A DNA stretch of 47,368 bases, taken from contig JACVRR010000003.1 of assembly GCA_014534345.1 (NCBI GenBank), positions 1 to 47,368 of the forward strand. Direction: 5' to 3'. This document shows positions 31,611 to 38,952 of the stretch, piece after piece; position 1 is the first letter of the stretch; each line of letters starts with the position of its first letter. This DNA is from Thermoleophilia bacterium (GTDB lineage Bacteria > Actinomycetota > Thermoleophilia > Gaiellales > Gaiellaceae). The position numbers were made by a program, and so were the translations under genes. A model generated the notes under the pieces. It did no database searches and was not told where the DNA came from. It worked only from the letters and a program-made list of their open reading frames with translations.

Positions 31611-32094
31611 CCGCAAGGCGACGGTGACGCTCCCCGCGGACGACCAGATCCTGATCACGCGGGAGTTCGACGCGCCGAAGCACCTCGTGTACCGGGCGCT
31701 GACCACGCCCGAGCTCGTCAGGCGCTGGTGGCACGCGAACCGCGGCGAGGTGACGGTGGCCGAGATCGACCTGCGCGTGGGGGGGCGCTGGCGGTACGTG
31801 TCGGTGACGCCCGACGGGTTCGAGGTCGCCTTCCACGGCGAGTACCGGGAGCTCGTCCCCGACGAGCGCGTCGTCTCGACGGAGGTCTACGAGGGCGCGC
31901 CTCAGCCGGACGGTGCGGACGAAGGGACGTTGAACACGGTGACGCTCCGCGAGGAGGACGGGCGGACGACGCTGACGGTGCTCGTCCAGTGCCCGAGCAA
32001 GGAAGTCCGCGACGCGATCATCGACTCCGGGATGGAGGCCGGCATGCAGGACGCCTACGCCCTGCTCGAGGAGGTGGCTCGCTCGCTCCGCTGA
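31594..32094 (+). CDS. SRPBCC / AHSA1-like ligand-binding protein
   Basis: 166 aa. The helix-grip fold is marked by ITREFDAPKHLVYRALTTPELVRRWWHANRG and by GGRWRYVSVTPDGFEVAFHGEY. The end is helical with a Met-rich stretch (GMEAGMQDAYALLEEV). Such proteins bind hydrophobic ligands in a central cavity; those paired with ArsR regulators have unknown ligands. It has its own strong ribosome site (AGGAGGAAGGAG) inside the end of the ArsR gene. It is co-transcribed with ArsR and followed by a strong terminator. Confidence 0.9.
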   Translation: MTVASSRKATVTLPADDQILITREFDAPKHLVYRALTTPELVRRWWHANRGEVTVAEIDLRVGGRWRYVSVTPDGFEVAFHGEYRELVPDERVVSTEVYEGAPQPDGADEGTLNTVTLREEDGRTTLTVLVQCPSKEVRDAIIDSGMEAGMQDAYALLEEVARSLR

Positions 32095-32106
32095 CGCGGC
32101 GGGAAC

Positions 32107-32139
32107 GCCGCCCCACCGTCTCTCGCGCGGTGGGGCGGC
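32107..32139. terminator. Bidirectional hairpin terminator
   Basis: GCCGCCCCACCG (32107-32118) and CGGTGGGGCGGC (32128-32139) form a perfect 12-bp stem with a 9-nt loop. It sits between the convergent AHSA1-like and membrane-protein genes. It is the cleanest terminator in the window. Confidence 0.75.
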
Positions 32140-32140
32140 C

Positions 32141-32650
32141 TCACGCTCGCCGCTGCCTGCGCACGCCGTACGGGGTGAGCCCGCGCGGCTTGTAGACCGC
32201 CAGCGTGGTGGCGGTGAGCAGCAGCAGGAGCGCTCCTGCGGCGTGCAGCACCGGCGACGGGCTCCTGAGGGCATCGAGGTCGCTGGCGGCGACGGCCGTC
32301 TCGGCCAGGCGCGCGAGCGAGCCGAGTGTCTGCATGTAGAGCAGCAGGAGGAGCGTCGCGACGACGTTGATCAGGAGCTTGAACACGACCCAGTAGTGCC
32401 GGAAGACGCCCCAATGCGTCGCGAGCCCCTGCAGGACGCCCGTCAGCAGGGAGGCGAGGGCCAGCGGGACGACGGCGAACCAGCCGACGAGCTCCATCGC
32501 GAGGTAGGCGGCTCGCACGGTCGTCAGGTCGTCGGCGGTCATACCGGCGACCGCGAGAACGAGAAAGCCCGCCACCGCGCCCAGCCAGCCGATCGACGAC
32601 ACGACGTGCGCGGTGAGCGTGAGGTTCCGTACGCCGGGCGACCGCTTCAC
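32141..32650 (-). CDS. Four-helix integral membrane protein (DUF2269-like)
   Basis: 169 aa. Four hydrophobic helices are at about residues 10-36, 50-75, 85-105 and 130-152. It starts NLTLTAHVVSSIGWLGAV and ends KPRGLTPYGVRR. The histidine and tryptophan in the first helix resemble the DUF2269-type small membrane proteins, but I am not certain of the family. Its start overlaps the stop of the upstream 65-aa gene by 4 bp. It probably has a membrane-stress or redox role, unknown in detail. Confidence 0.65.
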   Translation of the reverse strand: MKRSPGVRNLTLTAHVVSSIGWLGAVAGFLVLAVAGMTADDLTTVRAAYLAMELVGWFAVVPLALASLLTGVLQGLATHWGVFRHYWVVFKLLINVVATLLLLLYMQTLGSLARLAETAVAASDLDALRSPSPVLHAAGALLLLLTATTLAVYKPRGLTPYGVRRQRRA

Positions 32651-32844
32651 GCGCCGCCGTCGGCGGACACGACGCCGGACGGCGGGACGTCGCGCCCCGC
32701 GTCAGCCAGGTGGCGGCCGGGGCCGTGACCGCCGCCGAAGAGGAGCAGGACGACGAGCAAAACGATCACGATCGCCGCGATCGCGCCGAAGATCTTCACC
32801 CACCGCGGCGTGCCGCCGGCCGGGCTCTGAGCCGGGTCGTTCAT
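32647..32844 (-). CDS. Small single-span membrane protein (65 aa)
   Basis: 65 aa. A short polar N-terminus with PAGGTPRW precedes one long hydrophobic helix (VKIFGAIAAIVIVLLVVLLLF, about residues 16-36). A Gly/His/Asp-rich tail follows. It is coupled to the downstream membrane protein by a 4-bp overlap and is divergent from a TetR gene. The pair could be the TetR target. I do not know a family. Confidence 0.6.
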   Translation of the reverse strand: MNDPAQSPAGGTPRWVKIFGAIAAIVIVLLVVLLLFGGGHGPGRHLADAGRDVPPSGVVSADGGA

Positions 32845-32858
32845 CGTGCGCCGTTACG

Positions 32859-32906
32859 ATACACGACGTATTGCAACGATACACAGTGTACGAACCGGAC
32901 TATAGT
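32859..32906 (+). promoter_or_regulatory. tetR promoter with two operator-like repeats
   Basis: TATAGT (32901-32906) ends 7 nt before the GTG at 32914. Upstream lie ATAC-acgac-GTAT (32859-32871) and TACAC-A-GTGTA (32880-32890). The direct repeat CGATACAC recurs exactly 20 bp apart (32857 and 32877). This suits two TetR dimers controlling both divergent transcripts. Confidence 0.6.
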
Positions 32907-32913
32907 CGTCCGA

Positions 32914-33492
32914 GTGCCCAGGCTCTGGCAGGCGACGATCGACGCGCACCGGCGAGAGGTGCGCGACGCGATCCTCGAGACGACGGCGCGGCTAGTGGCT
33001 GAGCACGGCCTGCGGGCGGTCACGATGTCGCGGATCGCCGACGAGACGGGCATCGGCCGCGCGACGCTCTACAAGTACTTCCCGAGCGTCGAGGCGATTC
33101 TGCGGGCGTGGCACGCGCGCCAGATCGGCCGCCACCTCGAGCAGCTCGCCGCTCTCCGTGACCAGGCCGCCGAGCCGCTCGCGCGGCTTGAGGCCGTGCT
33201 GGCCGGCTACGCGCGCATCCTGTACGAGTCGCGCCGAGGGCATGACGACGCGCTCGCAGCGCTCTTGCACCGAGACGAGCAGGTGGCTGCGGCCGAGCAC
33301 CGGCTGCGCGCGATGATCGGCGACCTGCTGGTGGCGGCCGCCGATGCCGGCGACGTCCGGGACGACGTCCCGCCCGACGAGCTCGCGGCCTACAGCCTGC
33401 ACGCGCTGCCCGCGGCAGGCCGGCTACCGTCGAAGGAGGCCGTCGAGAGGCTCGTCGGGCTCGTGCTGACCGGCCTGCGCGGCCGCGCCTGA
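32914..33492 (+). CDS. TetR-family transcriptional regulator
   Basis: 192 aa. The N-terminal helix-turn-helix is clear: REVRDAILETTARLVAEHG, then VTMSRIADETGIGRATLYKYFPSVEAIL (residues about 15-60). The C-terminal ligand domain is helical and variable, with a TetR_C-type end. The regulator probably represses itself and the divergent small-membrane-protein pair through the repeats in the shared 69-bp region. The ligand is unknown. The start is the GTG fitted by the -10 element. Confidence 0.9.
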   Translation: MPRLWQATIDAHRREVRDAILETTARLVAEHGLRAVTMSRIADETGIGRATLYKYFPSVEAILRAWHARQIGRHLEQLAALRDQAAEPLARLEAVLAGYARILYESRRGHDDALAALLHRDEQVAAAEHRLRAMIGDLLVAAADAGDVRDDVPPDELAAYSLHALPAAGRLPSKEAVERLVGLVLTGLRGRA

Positions 33493-33497
33493 CACCG

Positions 33498-33944
33498 CTA
33501 CGCGTACCGAGAGAACCGGACCACGTCCGCCGCGAGGCTCTCCCAAGGCTCGCGGGCGGGATGCTCGGCGTCCTCCGTGTGGAAAATCGCACCGCCGCCG
33601 CGCTCCAGCAGCCGCTGCACCGCCGTCTCGGCGAGCCGACGCTCGAGGCCCGGCTCGGTCGCCCAGAGCTCGCCGATCTCGCCGGCGACGCCGGGAAGCG
33701 CACGGCCGCGGCGTACCGACGCGGTGACGAACCCGGTCAGCTCGCCCCCGTCGTCGGCGACGAAGGTCGCCTCGTCGTCGCGGACGACTCCGAGCCGGAA
33801 GAGGGTCTCGAGGTTCGAGAGCCCCTGCTCCGAGATCCCGATCGCGTCCTCGGGATAGCGCTCGGCGAGCGCCGCCGCATACGCGCGGTACAGGTCGCGA
33901 ACGACCGGCGCGTCGTCGACGCGGATGCGTCTGATCTCTGCCAC
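33498..33944 (-). CDS. GNAT-family N-acetyltransferase-like protein
   Basis: 148 aa from a GTG at 33944 with a strong ribosome site (GGGAGGAGGAAG); an in-frame extension to 34079 is unlikely. The N-terminus, IRRIRVDDAPVVRDLYRAYAAAL, is the usual GNAT opening. Strand beta4 reads EATFVADDGGELTGFVTASV, and EIGELWATEPGLERRLAETAVQRLL replaces the acetyl-CoA Q/RxxGxG/A loop in a loose form. It is convergent with the TetR gene and lies divergent from the DGPF gene. Confidence 0.65.
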   Translation of the reverse strand: MAEIRRIRVDDAPVVRDLYRAYAAALAERYPEDAIGISEQGLSNLETLFRLGVVRDDEATFVADDGGELTGFVTASVRRGRALPGVAGEIGELWATEPGLERRLAETAVQRLLERGGGAIFHTEDAEHPAREPWESLAADVVRFSRYA

Positions 33945-34036
33945 TCGCTTCCTCCTCCCGTCGAACTCCACGCCGCCCGTCGCGGACGCTCCGCGTGTCA
34001 TCGTCGCCGTTGCCGGACGAGATCGCAGCGCATGCG

Positions 34037-34063
34037 TGTCGATCTGTGCCCCGCTCGCTCGAC
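34037..34063 (+). promoter_or_regulatory. ECF42-type promoter, TGTCGA-N17-CGAC
   Basis: TGTCGA (34037-34042) and CGAC (34060-34063), separated by 17 nt, lie 43 bp upstream of the DGPF start. This is the -35/-10 pair known from ECF42 sigma-factor targets. The sigma gene lies 10 bp past the DGPF gene, so the operon is probably autoregulated. Confidence 0.65.
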
Positions 34064-34105
34064 GCATAGATAGAAACACCAGTCGAATCGAGAGGAGGAA
34101 CGGCG

Positions 34106-34522
34106 ATGCGAGTCATGGTGCTGGTCAAGGCGTCGGAGCAGAGCGAGGCGGGGAAGCTGCCGAGCCGGGAGCTGCTCGAGCAGATGACCGCCTTCAACGA
34201 GGAGCTCGTGAAGGCGGGCGTCATGCTCGCCGGGGAGGGTCTGCAGCGGAGCGCGAAGGGTGTGCGGGTCGAGTTCGCCGGGAGCGAGCGCAAGGTCATC
34301 GACGGCCCGTTCGCCGAGACGAAGGAGCTCCTCGCCGGCTACTGGCTGTGGCAGGTGAAGTCGCTGGACGAAGCCATCGAATGGCTCAAGCGGGCGCCAT
34401 TCCAGGAGGGCGTACTCGAGATCCGTCCGGTGTTCGAGGCCGACGACTTCGGGGAGGCGTTCACGCCCGAGCTGCGCGAGCGGGAGGAGAAGATGCGCGC
34501 GCAGACCGAGGCGCGCGGGTAA
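34106..34522 (+). CDS. DGPF / YciI-family protein, ECF42 partner
   Basis: 138 aa. It begins MRVMVLVKASEQSE and has the family signature IDGPFAETKELLAGYWLWQVKS, then a C-terminal EIRPVFEADDF. This is the PCD/DGPF type (PF03795), which recurs beside ECF42 sigma factors. A strong GAGAGGAGGAAC ribosome site precedes the ATG. It is the first gene of the DGPF-sigma unit and lies downstream of the ECF42-type promoter. The biochemical role is unknown; an anti-sigma or sensor role has not been shown. Confidence 0.9.
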   Translation: MRVMVLVKASEQSEAGKLPSRELLEQMTAFNEELVKAGVMLAGEGLQRSAKGVRVEFAGSERKVIDGPFAETKELLAGYWLWQVKSLDEAIEWLKRAPFQEGVLEIRPVFEADDFGEAFTPELREREEKMRAQTEARG

Positions 34523-34531
34523 GCGCCGGCG

Positions 34532-35794
34532 ATGGCGGGCGCCGACGTCAGCCGCACGGTCGAGGCCGTCTGGCGGATCGAGTCGGCGCGGCTGATCGCG
34601 GGCATCGCGCGCCTGGTGCGCGACCTCGGCGTCGCCGAGGACCTCGCCCAGGAGGCTCTCCTCGCCGCACTCGAGCAGTGGCCCGAGTCGGGTGTCCCGG
34701 ACAACCCGGGCGCCTGGCTCATGGCCACGGCCAAGAACCGCGGCGTCGATCGCCTGCGCCGCGCGGAGGTGCACGAGCGCAAGGCGGGAGAGCTCGCCCG
34801 CGACGCCGAGCTCCGCTTGACGGAGGTCGCAGACCTGGCGGCCGCGGCCGACGATCCGTTCGACGACGATCTCCTACGGCTGATCTTCACCGCCTGCCAC
34901 CCCGTCCTCTCGACCGAGGCACGCGTCGCGCTGACGCTCCGGCTGCTCTGCGGGCTGACGACGCGGGAGATCGCCCGCGCCTACCTGGCGCCCGAGGCGA
35001 CCGTGGCGCAGCGCATCGTCCGCGCGAAGCGGACGCTCTCGGCGGCGCGAGTGCCGTTCGAGGTACCGGCGCGGGCGGAGCTGCGCGAGCGGCTCGCCTC
35101 GGTGCTCGAGGTGATCTACCTCATCTTCAACGAGGGCTACTCGCCGACTGCCGGCAAGGAGCTGACCCGTCCAGAGCTGATGGAAGAGGCCCTGCGGCTC
35201 GGGCGCATCCTGGCCGAGCTCCTCCCGGGCGAAGCGGAGGTGCACGGCCTCGCCGCGCTGATGGAGCTGCAGGCCTCGCGGCAGCGGGCCCGGATCTCGC
35301 CGTCGGGCGACCAGGTGCTGCTCCTCGACCAGGACCGCTCGCGCTGGGACTGGCTCCTCGTCGGCCGCGGCCTCGAGGCGCTCGAGCGCGCGTACACGAG
35401 CGGAGGCCCGCTCGGGCCGTACACGCTGCAGGCCGCGATCGCCGCCTGCCATGCGCGCGCCCGCGTGCCCGAGGAAACGGACTGGGAGCGGATCGTGGCC
35501 CTCTACGACGCGCTCGCCGAGCTGATGCCCTCGCCCGTGGTCGAGCTCAACCGCGCTGTCGCGGTCGGGATGGCGTTCGGCCCGGAGGCGGCGCTCGAGC
35601 TCGTCGACCGGCTGCTGCAGGAGCCCGCGCTCGACGGCTACCACCTGCTTCCGACCGTGCGCGGCGACCTCCTGGAGAAGCTCGGCCGCCTCGACGAAGC
35701 CCGGACGGAGTTCGAGCACGCGGCGCGGCTGACGAGGAACTCGCGGCAGCAGACGGCGCTCCTCCGGCGCGCGGAAATGGCAGTCCAGCGCTGA
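34532..35794 (+). CDS. ECF42-type RNA polymerase sigma factor with TPR-like extension
   Basis: 420 aa, about twice the length of a classical ECF sigma factor. Region sigma2 is LAQEALLAALEQWPESG with NPGAWLMATAKNRGVDRLRR. Region sigma4 is LTLRLLCGLTTREIARAYLAPEATVAQRIVRAKRTL. The DUF6596-like and TPR-type helical extension follows from residue about 180, with SPVVELNRAVAVGMAFGPEAALELVD. In the ECF42 group this extension is required for activity and no anti-sigma is encoded. The start lies 10 bp after the DGPF gene, so the two are co-transcribed. Confidence 0.93.
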   Translation: MAGADVSRTVEAVWRIESARLIAGIARLVRDLGVAEDLAQEALLAALEQWPESGVPDNPGAWLMATAKNRGVDRLRRAEVHERKAGELARDAELRLTEVADLAAAADDPFDDDLLRLIFTACHPVLSTEARVALTLRLLCGLTTREIARAYLAPEATVAQRIVRAKRTLSAARVPFEVPARAELRERLASVLEVIYLIFNEGYSPTAGKELTRPELMEEALRLGRILAELLPGEAEVHGLAALMELQASRQRARISPSGDQVLLLDQDRSRWDWLLVGRGLEALERAYTSGGPLGPYTLQAAIAACHARARVPEETDWERIVALYDALAELMPSPVVELNRAVAVGMAFGPEAALELVDRLLQEPALDGYHLLPTVRGDLLEKLGRLDEARTEFEHAARLTRNSRQQTALLRRAEMAVQR

Positions 35795-35897
35795 TCCGCG
35801 CGAACCAAGCGCGTGGCCACCGGCCCGGGAGATCGCGCGCGGCAACCGCCCGGGAGTCGTCATGCTCGCGCGTCAGCGCGAGCGGAGTTCGGGGCGA
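35795..35897. other. Intergenic stretch, no gene seen
   Basis: 103 bp after the sigma gene; base composition falls toward the lower-GC stretch that follows. No terminator hairpin or coding motif is convincing. Confidence 0.3.
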
Positions 35898-36203
35898 CTA
35901 CGAGGAGGGTTTGGCGATATCGCTACGCGAGCCACCGACGTGGCGATAGCGACGCAGCATGTACCCGAGCGCCGTACCCGCAGCCCAGAAAGCGAAGAGG
36001 AACGCCACGAGCGCGAGCATCTGGACGTTCGTAAGCGGCTCACGGGCGCTTTCGTCTCGGAGCAAGAGTCCAGCAGAAAAGAGTCCCGCAGCGCCGAGAA
36101 GGCCAACGGCCAAGACGAGCGAGGCTCGAATCGCACCGAAAGCAGCGGTGAGCACAAGAGGGACGAGGACGATCCCGGCGAGAATGGCGTACCAGGGATC
36201 CAC
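35898..36203 (-). CDS. Small three-helix membrane protein in a lower-GC segment
   Basis: 101 aa, starting with GTG (DPWYAILAGIVLVPLV). Three membrane helices lie at about residues 4-22, 27-47 and 61-83, and the end is a basic RRYRHVGGSRS. The surrounding DNA is visibly less GC-rich than the rest, with more A/T third positions, which may mark transferred sequence. I recognise no family. The lack of strong motifs keeps confidence moderate. Confidence 0.5.
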   Translation of the reverse strand: MDPWYAILAGIVLVPLVLTAAFGAIRASLVLAVGLLGAAGLFSAGLLLRDESAREPLTNVQMLALVAFLFAFWAAGTALGYMLRRYRHVGGSRSDIAKPSS

Positions 36204-36538
36204 ACTCTCGCCATGGAGAAGGTTGTGTTCGCCGAGTATCAGGGCCGCACCTCCGTCTATGCGGTCTTGTATTCCGCGCTAGCGCGGACTCCATGCCACG
36301 AGCGGAATGGCTCACGCTCGCGCGGGTGCCTGTCCGAGCCGCGCGAGCTCACAAGGTCGGCGTGGAGCCGGACCCCGTCGGAGCGCAGCTTCAGAGAGAT
36401 CGCGTCGCGGAAGCAGTAGACGAGCTCGTGCTGGTCGAGGGCGCTGCTCGCACCAGGCGCGGTAGCAGGTCGACGCGGAGGCTACGCCCGATTCATTTCC
36501 CCCGGCTCACGGGAAGCGACCAGCGGACTTCCTGGCGA
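36204..36538. other. Non-coding or decayed stretch of about 335 bp
   Basis: Neither strand holds an intact gene. A minus-strand frame bounded by stops (about 36420 to 36260) reads LDQHELVYCFRDAISLKLRS, then GVRLHADLVSSRGS. It looks protein-like but lacks a start. On the plus strand an ATG at 36211 begins MEKVVFAEYQGRTSVYAVL, also unrecognised. Composition is the lowest GC of the window. Confidence 0.35.
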
Positions 36539-37207
36539 TCATTCCGGGCGGACAGCGCGCTCGAGCGCAGCGCGGCCGGTGGGCGCGCCGTGTGTCGGAA
36601 GGAAGAGCTCGACGGGCAGGTGGAGCAGCGGACGGAGCCTCGCCGCGACCTCCTCCCGCGTCACGCCTTCGCGCAGCCAGCCGGGCACGACCCCCAGGCC
36701 ACCGCCGAAGTCGGCGAGCGTGTCGCCCGAGAGGACGGCACGGTGGCTCTCGATCCAGAGGACAGTGTCGTTCGGCTCGCGCCCGGCAAACGTCTGAATC
36801 CCGAACGGCAGCCGGTCACCGCCCGAGTACCAGTGCACTTCGCCCGCGTCGCCCGCTCGCAGCCAGGCGAGATCGGGGCTCCCGTCGCCGGCCTGCTCCG
36901 CGCTGATGCCGAACTTCTCCATCAGGTCCGCCGCCGAGTCGGGCCGCGGCGTGACCACGGGAGCGCCGAGTCGCGCGACGAGACTGCGCGTGTCGCGCTC
37001 GTGCCACGGCGCCGTGAGCACGATCGCCGTCTCGCGGCCCGCCGCGAGCTCCTCGATCTCGCTCGGCACGCCCAGCGGGTCGAACAGCAGCAGGCGCCCG
37101 CCGTCCTCGATCGCGTAGGACGAGACCTCGGGCCCCCACTCCTGCCCTTCCTCCCAGTCAGGATGCCGCGCCGTCCAGTGCCAGAGGCCTGCCGCGAGCT
37201 CGCGCAC
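36539..37207 (-). CDS. Metallo-beta-lactamase-fold-like protein with degenerate motif
   Basis: 222 aa. The fold is suggested by SSYAIEDGGRLLLFDPLGVP, a WHERDTRSL stretch where the HxHxDH zinc motif should be, LSGDTLADFGGGLGV (SGDT, motif 3-like) and PTHGAP at the end. Loss of most of HxHxDH means the usual dinuclear zinc site is incomplete. The protein may be a single-metal or non-catalytic relative. The GTG at 37207 is set by TAGCAT 6 nt upstream. It is divergent from a NUDIX gene. Confidence 0.65.
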   Translation of the reverse strand: MRELAAGLWHWTARHPDWEEGQEWGPEVSSYAIEDGGRLLLFDPLGVPSEIEELAAGRETAIVLTAPWHERDTRSLVARLGAPVVTPRPDSAADLMEKFGISAEQAGDGSPDLAWLRAGDAGEVHWYSGGDRLPFGIQTFAGREPNDTVLWIESHRAVLSGDTLADFGGGLGVVPGWLREGVTREEVAARLRPLLHLPVELFLPTHGAPTGRAALERAVRPE

Positions 37208-37213
37208 GCGGGC

Positions 37214-37223
37214 ATGCTAAGGC
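37214..37223. promoter_or_regulatory. Overlapping divergent -10 hexamers
   Basis: Minus-strand TAGCAT (37219-37214) lies 6 nt before the GTG at 37207. Plus-strand TAAGGC (37218-37223) lies 5 nt before the GTG at 37229 and is a weaker match. They share the TA at 37218-37219. Confidence 0.4.
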
Positions 37224-37228
37224 GGCCC

Positions 37229-37705
37229 GTGGCGAAGCGGTCGAGAACGAGCGCGGGGATCCTGCTCTACCGCCGGTCGAACGGGCGGCTCGAGGTCCTG
37301 CTGGCGCATCCAGGCGGCCCGTTCTTCGCGCGCAGGGACGCAGGCCACTGGACGATCCCTAAAGGCGAGGTCGACGCCGGCGAGGAGCCGCTCGACGTCG
37401 CGCGGCGAGAGTTCGAGGAGGAGACCGGGCACTCGGTGCCGGTTGGACCGCTCGTCGACCTCGGCTCGATCGTCCAGAAGGGCGGCAAGCTCGTGCACGC
37501 GTGGGCCGTCGAGGGCGACCTCGACCCGGCCGCCGCGGTCAGCAACACCTTCGACCTGGAGTGGCCGCCGCGCTCCGGCCGCGTCCAGACGTTTCCGGAG
37601 GTCGACTCCGTCCAGTGGTTCACGACCGACGAGGCGCGCGCGCGGATTCGCGACACCCAGGCGCCGCTCGTCGACCGGCTCGAGGCGAGCCTCGAAGGGG
37701 CCTGA
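37229..37705 (+). CDS. NUDIX hydrolase
   Basis: 158 aa. The Nudix box is complete: GEVDAGEEPLDVARREF followed by EEETG, giving the Mg2+-binding REFEEE core. Before it lie SAGILLYRRSNGRLEVLLAHPGG and HWTIPKG. Such enzymes hydrolyse nucleoside diphosphates linked to another group; this branch (similar to diadenosine-type or bis-5'-nucleosyl hydrolases) has unknown substrate. An ATG at 37214 in frame is an alternative start, but GTG at 37229 fits the conserved N-terminus. Confidence 0.9.
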   Translation: MAKRSRTSAGILLYRRSNGRLEVLLAHPGGPFFARRDAGHWTIPKGEVDAGEEPLDVARREFEEETGHSVPVGPLVDLGSIVQKGGKLVHAWAVEGDLDPAAAVSNTFDLEWPPRSGRVQTFPEVDSVQWFTTDEARARIRDTQAPLVDRLEASLEGA

Positions 37706-37728
37706 CGACGCCCTGCGCCGCGTGCCCG

Positions 37729-38304
37729 TCAGCCGGTGCGCTCGAGGAACTCGAGCACCCGCTGCGTGAGCAGCCCGGCGGCGCGCTCGTCGTAGCTCGG
37801 CAGGCTGCTGTCGGCGAAGAGGTGCGCCTCGCCGGGGTAGAGGAAGAGCTCGGCGTCCGCAGTCGACTCGACCAGCTCGCGGGCGGCCTCGACGTCGCCC
37901 TCGCCGGCGAAGAAGGGGTCGGCGTCCATCCCGTGGATCTGCACCGGCACGCCGTCGGGCCACGACCCGAACTCCGACGCTGGAACGCACGAGTAGACGA
38001 GCAGGGCCCCCCGGGCGCCCGGTCGGGTCTGCGCGAGCTTCTGCGCCGGCAGCACGCCGAGCGAGAAGCCGGCGTAGACGAGCTCGGCGGGAAGCTCCTC
38101 CGCAGTGCGGACGCCGCGCTCCACGATGTTCCCGAAGCCGATCTCCTCCGCGTACGCGACGCCCTCCTCGATGCTCCCGAACGTCCGACCGTCGAACAGG
38201 TCCGGCGTATGCACCGCGTGGCCTGCGCGCCGCAGTTCGTCCGCGAAGGCGTGGAAGCCCGGCGTCTGCCCCTGGGCGTGGTGGAAGAGCAGGACCTCGG
38301 CCAT
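37729..38304 (-). CDS. Dienelactone-hydrolase-family protein
   Basis: 191 aa. The alpha/beta-hydrolase elbow is YAGFSLGVLPAQ (Ser at about residue 81, where classical dienelactone hydrolase has Cys). The acid residue is in HGMDADPFFAGEGD and the catalytic His in YPGEAHLFADS. It starts MAEVLLFHHAQGQTPG with the ribosome site AAGGAAGGCGAG. It probably hydrolyses an ester or lactone in the cytoplasm. It is 33 bp downstream of a cupin gene in the same direction, with which it may be co-transcribed. Confidence 0.87.
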   Translation of the reverse strand: MAEVLLFHHAQGQTPGFHAFADELRRAGHAVHTPDLFDGRTFGSIEEGVAYAEEIGFGNIVERGVRTAEELPAELVYAGFSLGVLPAQKLAQTRPGARGALLVYSCVPASEFGSWPDGVPVQIHGMDADPFFAGEGDVEAARELVESTADAELFLYPGEAHLFADSSLPSYDERAAGLLTQRVLEFLERTG

Positions 38305-38337
38305 CTCGCCTTCCTTACCGTCCGTCGCGGCGCGGCG

Positions 38338-38802
38338 CTACGACTCGCCGTCCCAGTAGCCGACGTGCTCGCCATGACGCTGCTGGAAGAGCCCGTCGCC
38401 CTTCGCGTCGAGCGCGGCGACCTTGCCGCTGTCGGGGTACTCGAGGATCTCGGGGACGAGCTCCGTCGAGAGCATCAGGATGCGCGCGGGCTCCTCGGTG
38501 TCGTTTCGCACCTGGTGTGCACCGGCGGCACCGCGCGGGAAGCACGCGACGTCGCCTTCGACGAGCTGGCGCTCCCCCTCGGGGGTCCGCAGCGTCGGGC
38601 GACCGCGAACGACCAGCAGCCACTCCTCGTTCGCGTGATGCAGGTGGTACGGCCAGAGCTTCTTGCCCGGATCGACCTCGTACACGCTCCCGCCGATCGG
38701 CTCCGCGCCGAGCCGTGGGCCGATCTGGGTCTCCCGGATCCGGAAGCCCTCGTGCTCCATCTCGTCGGTGCACTCGACGGTCAAGAGGTTCGTGATCTCC
38801 AT
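38338..38802 (-). CDS. Cupin-domain protein
   Basis: 154 aa. The barrel shows PYHLHHANEEWLLVVRGRP (ligands H, H, E) and FPRGAAGAHQVRNDTEEPA (fourth His). The N-terminal strand is IGGSVYEVDPGKKLWP and a late tail, HGEHVGYWDGE, is typical of a family of small soil cupins. The ATG at 38802 has TAGGAT 7 nt upstream. It lies upstream of the dienelactone hydrolase, so both could act on one substrate. That is an inference. Confidence 0.85.
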   Translation of the reverse strand: MEITNLLTVECTDEMEHEGFRIRETQIGPRLGAEPIGGSVYEVDPGKKLWPYHLHHANEEWLLVVRGRPTLRTPEGERQLVEGDVACFPRGAAGAHQVRNDTEEPARILMLSTELVPEILEYPDSGKVAALDAKGDGLFQQRHGEHVGYWDGES

Positions 38803-38809
38803 GGCCCCG

Positions 38810-38815
38810 ATCCTA
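38810..38815 (-). promoter_or_regulatory. -10 element (TAGGAT), leaderless type
   Basis: TAGGAT on the minus strand ends 7 nt before the ATG of the cupin gene at 38802. Confidence 0.5.
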
Positions 38816-38832
38816 AAGCCGGGCGTGCGGTC

Positions 38833-38952
38833 TCAGCGCAAGGCGTCGATCGACGCGGTCGCGACGATCCCCTCGACCCTTCGTACCAGTTCCTCGTCCA
38901 GCGTCACGAACGCATCTGCCTGCAGCTGAGTGAGTGCGACGGGTCCGCTCAC
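38833..38952 (-). pseudogene. C-terminal fragment of a PIN-domain (VapC-like) toxin
   Basis: A 39-codon frame (GTG at 38952) encodes LTQLQADAFVTLDEELVRR and then VEGIVATASIDALR. ADAFVTLDEEL resembles the last acidic strand of VapC/PIN-domain proteins. The first 90 or so residues with the other catalytic acids are absent. The GTG overlaps the stop of the LVIVD gene by 4 bp (GTGA), so it could still be translated by coupling. It is most likely debris. Confidence 0.5.

Noticed and set aside
36260-36420. Minus-strand frame with LDQHELVYCFRDAISLKL
   Set aside because: Protein-like but bounded by stops, no start codon, no known family.
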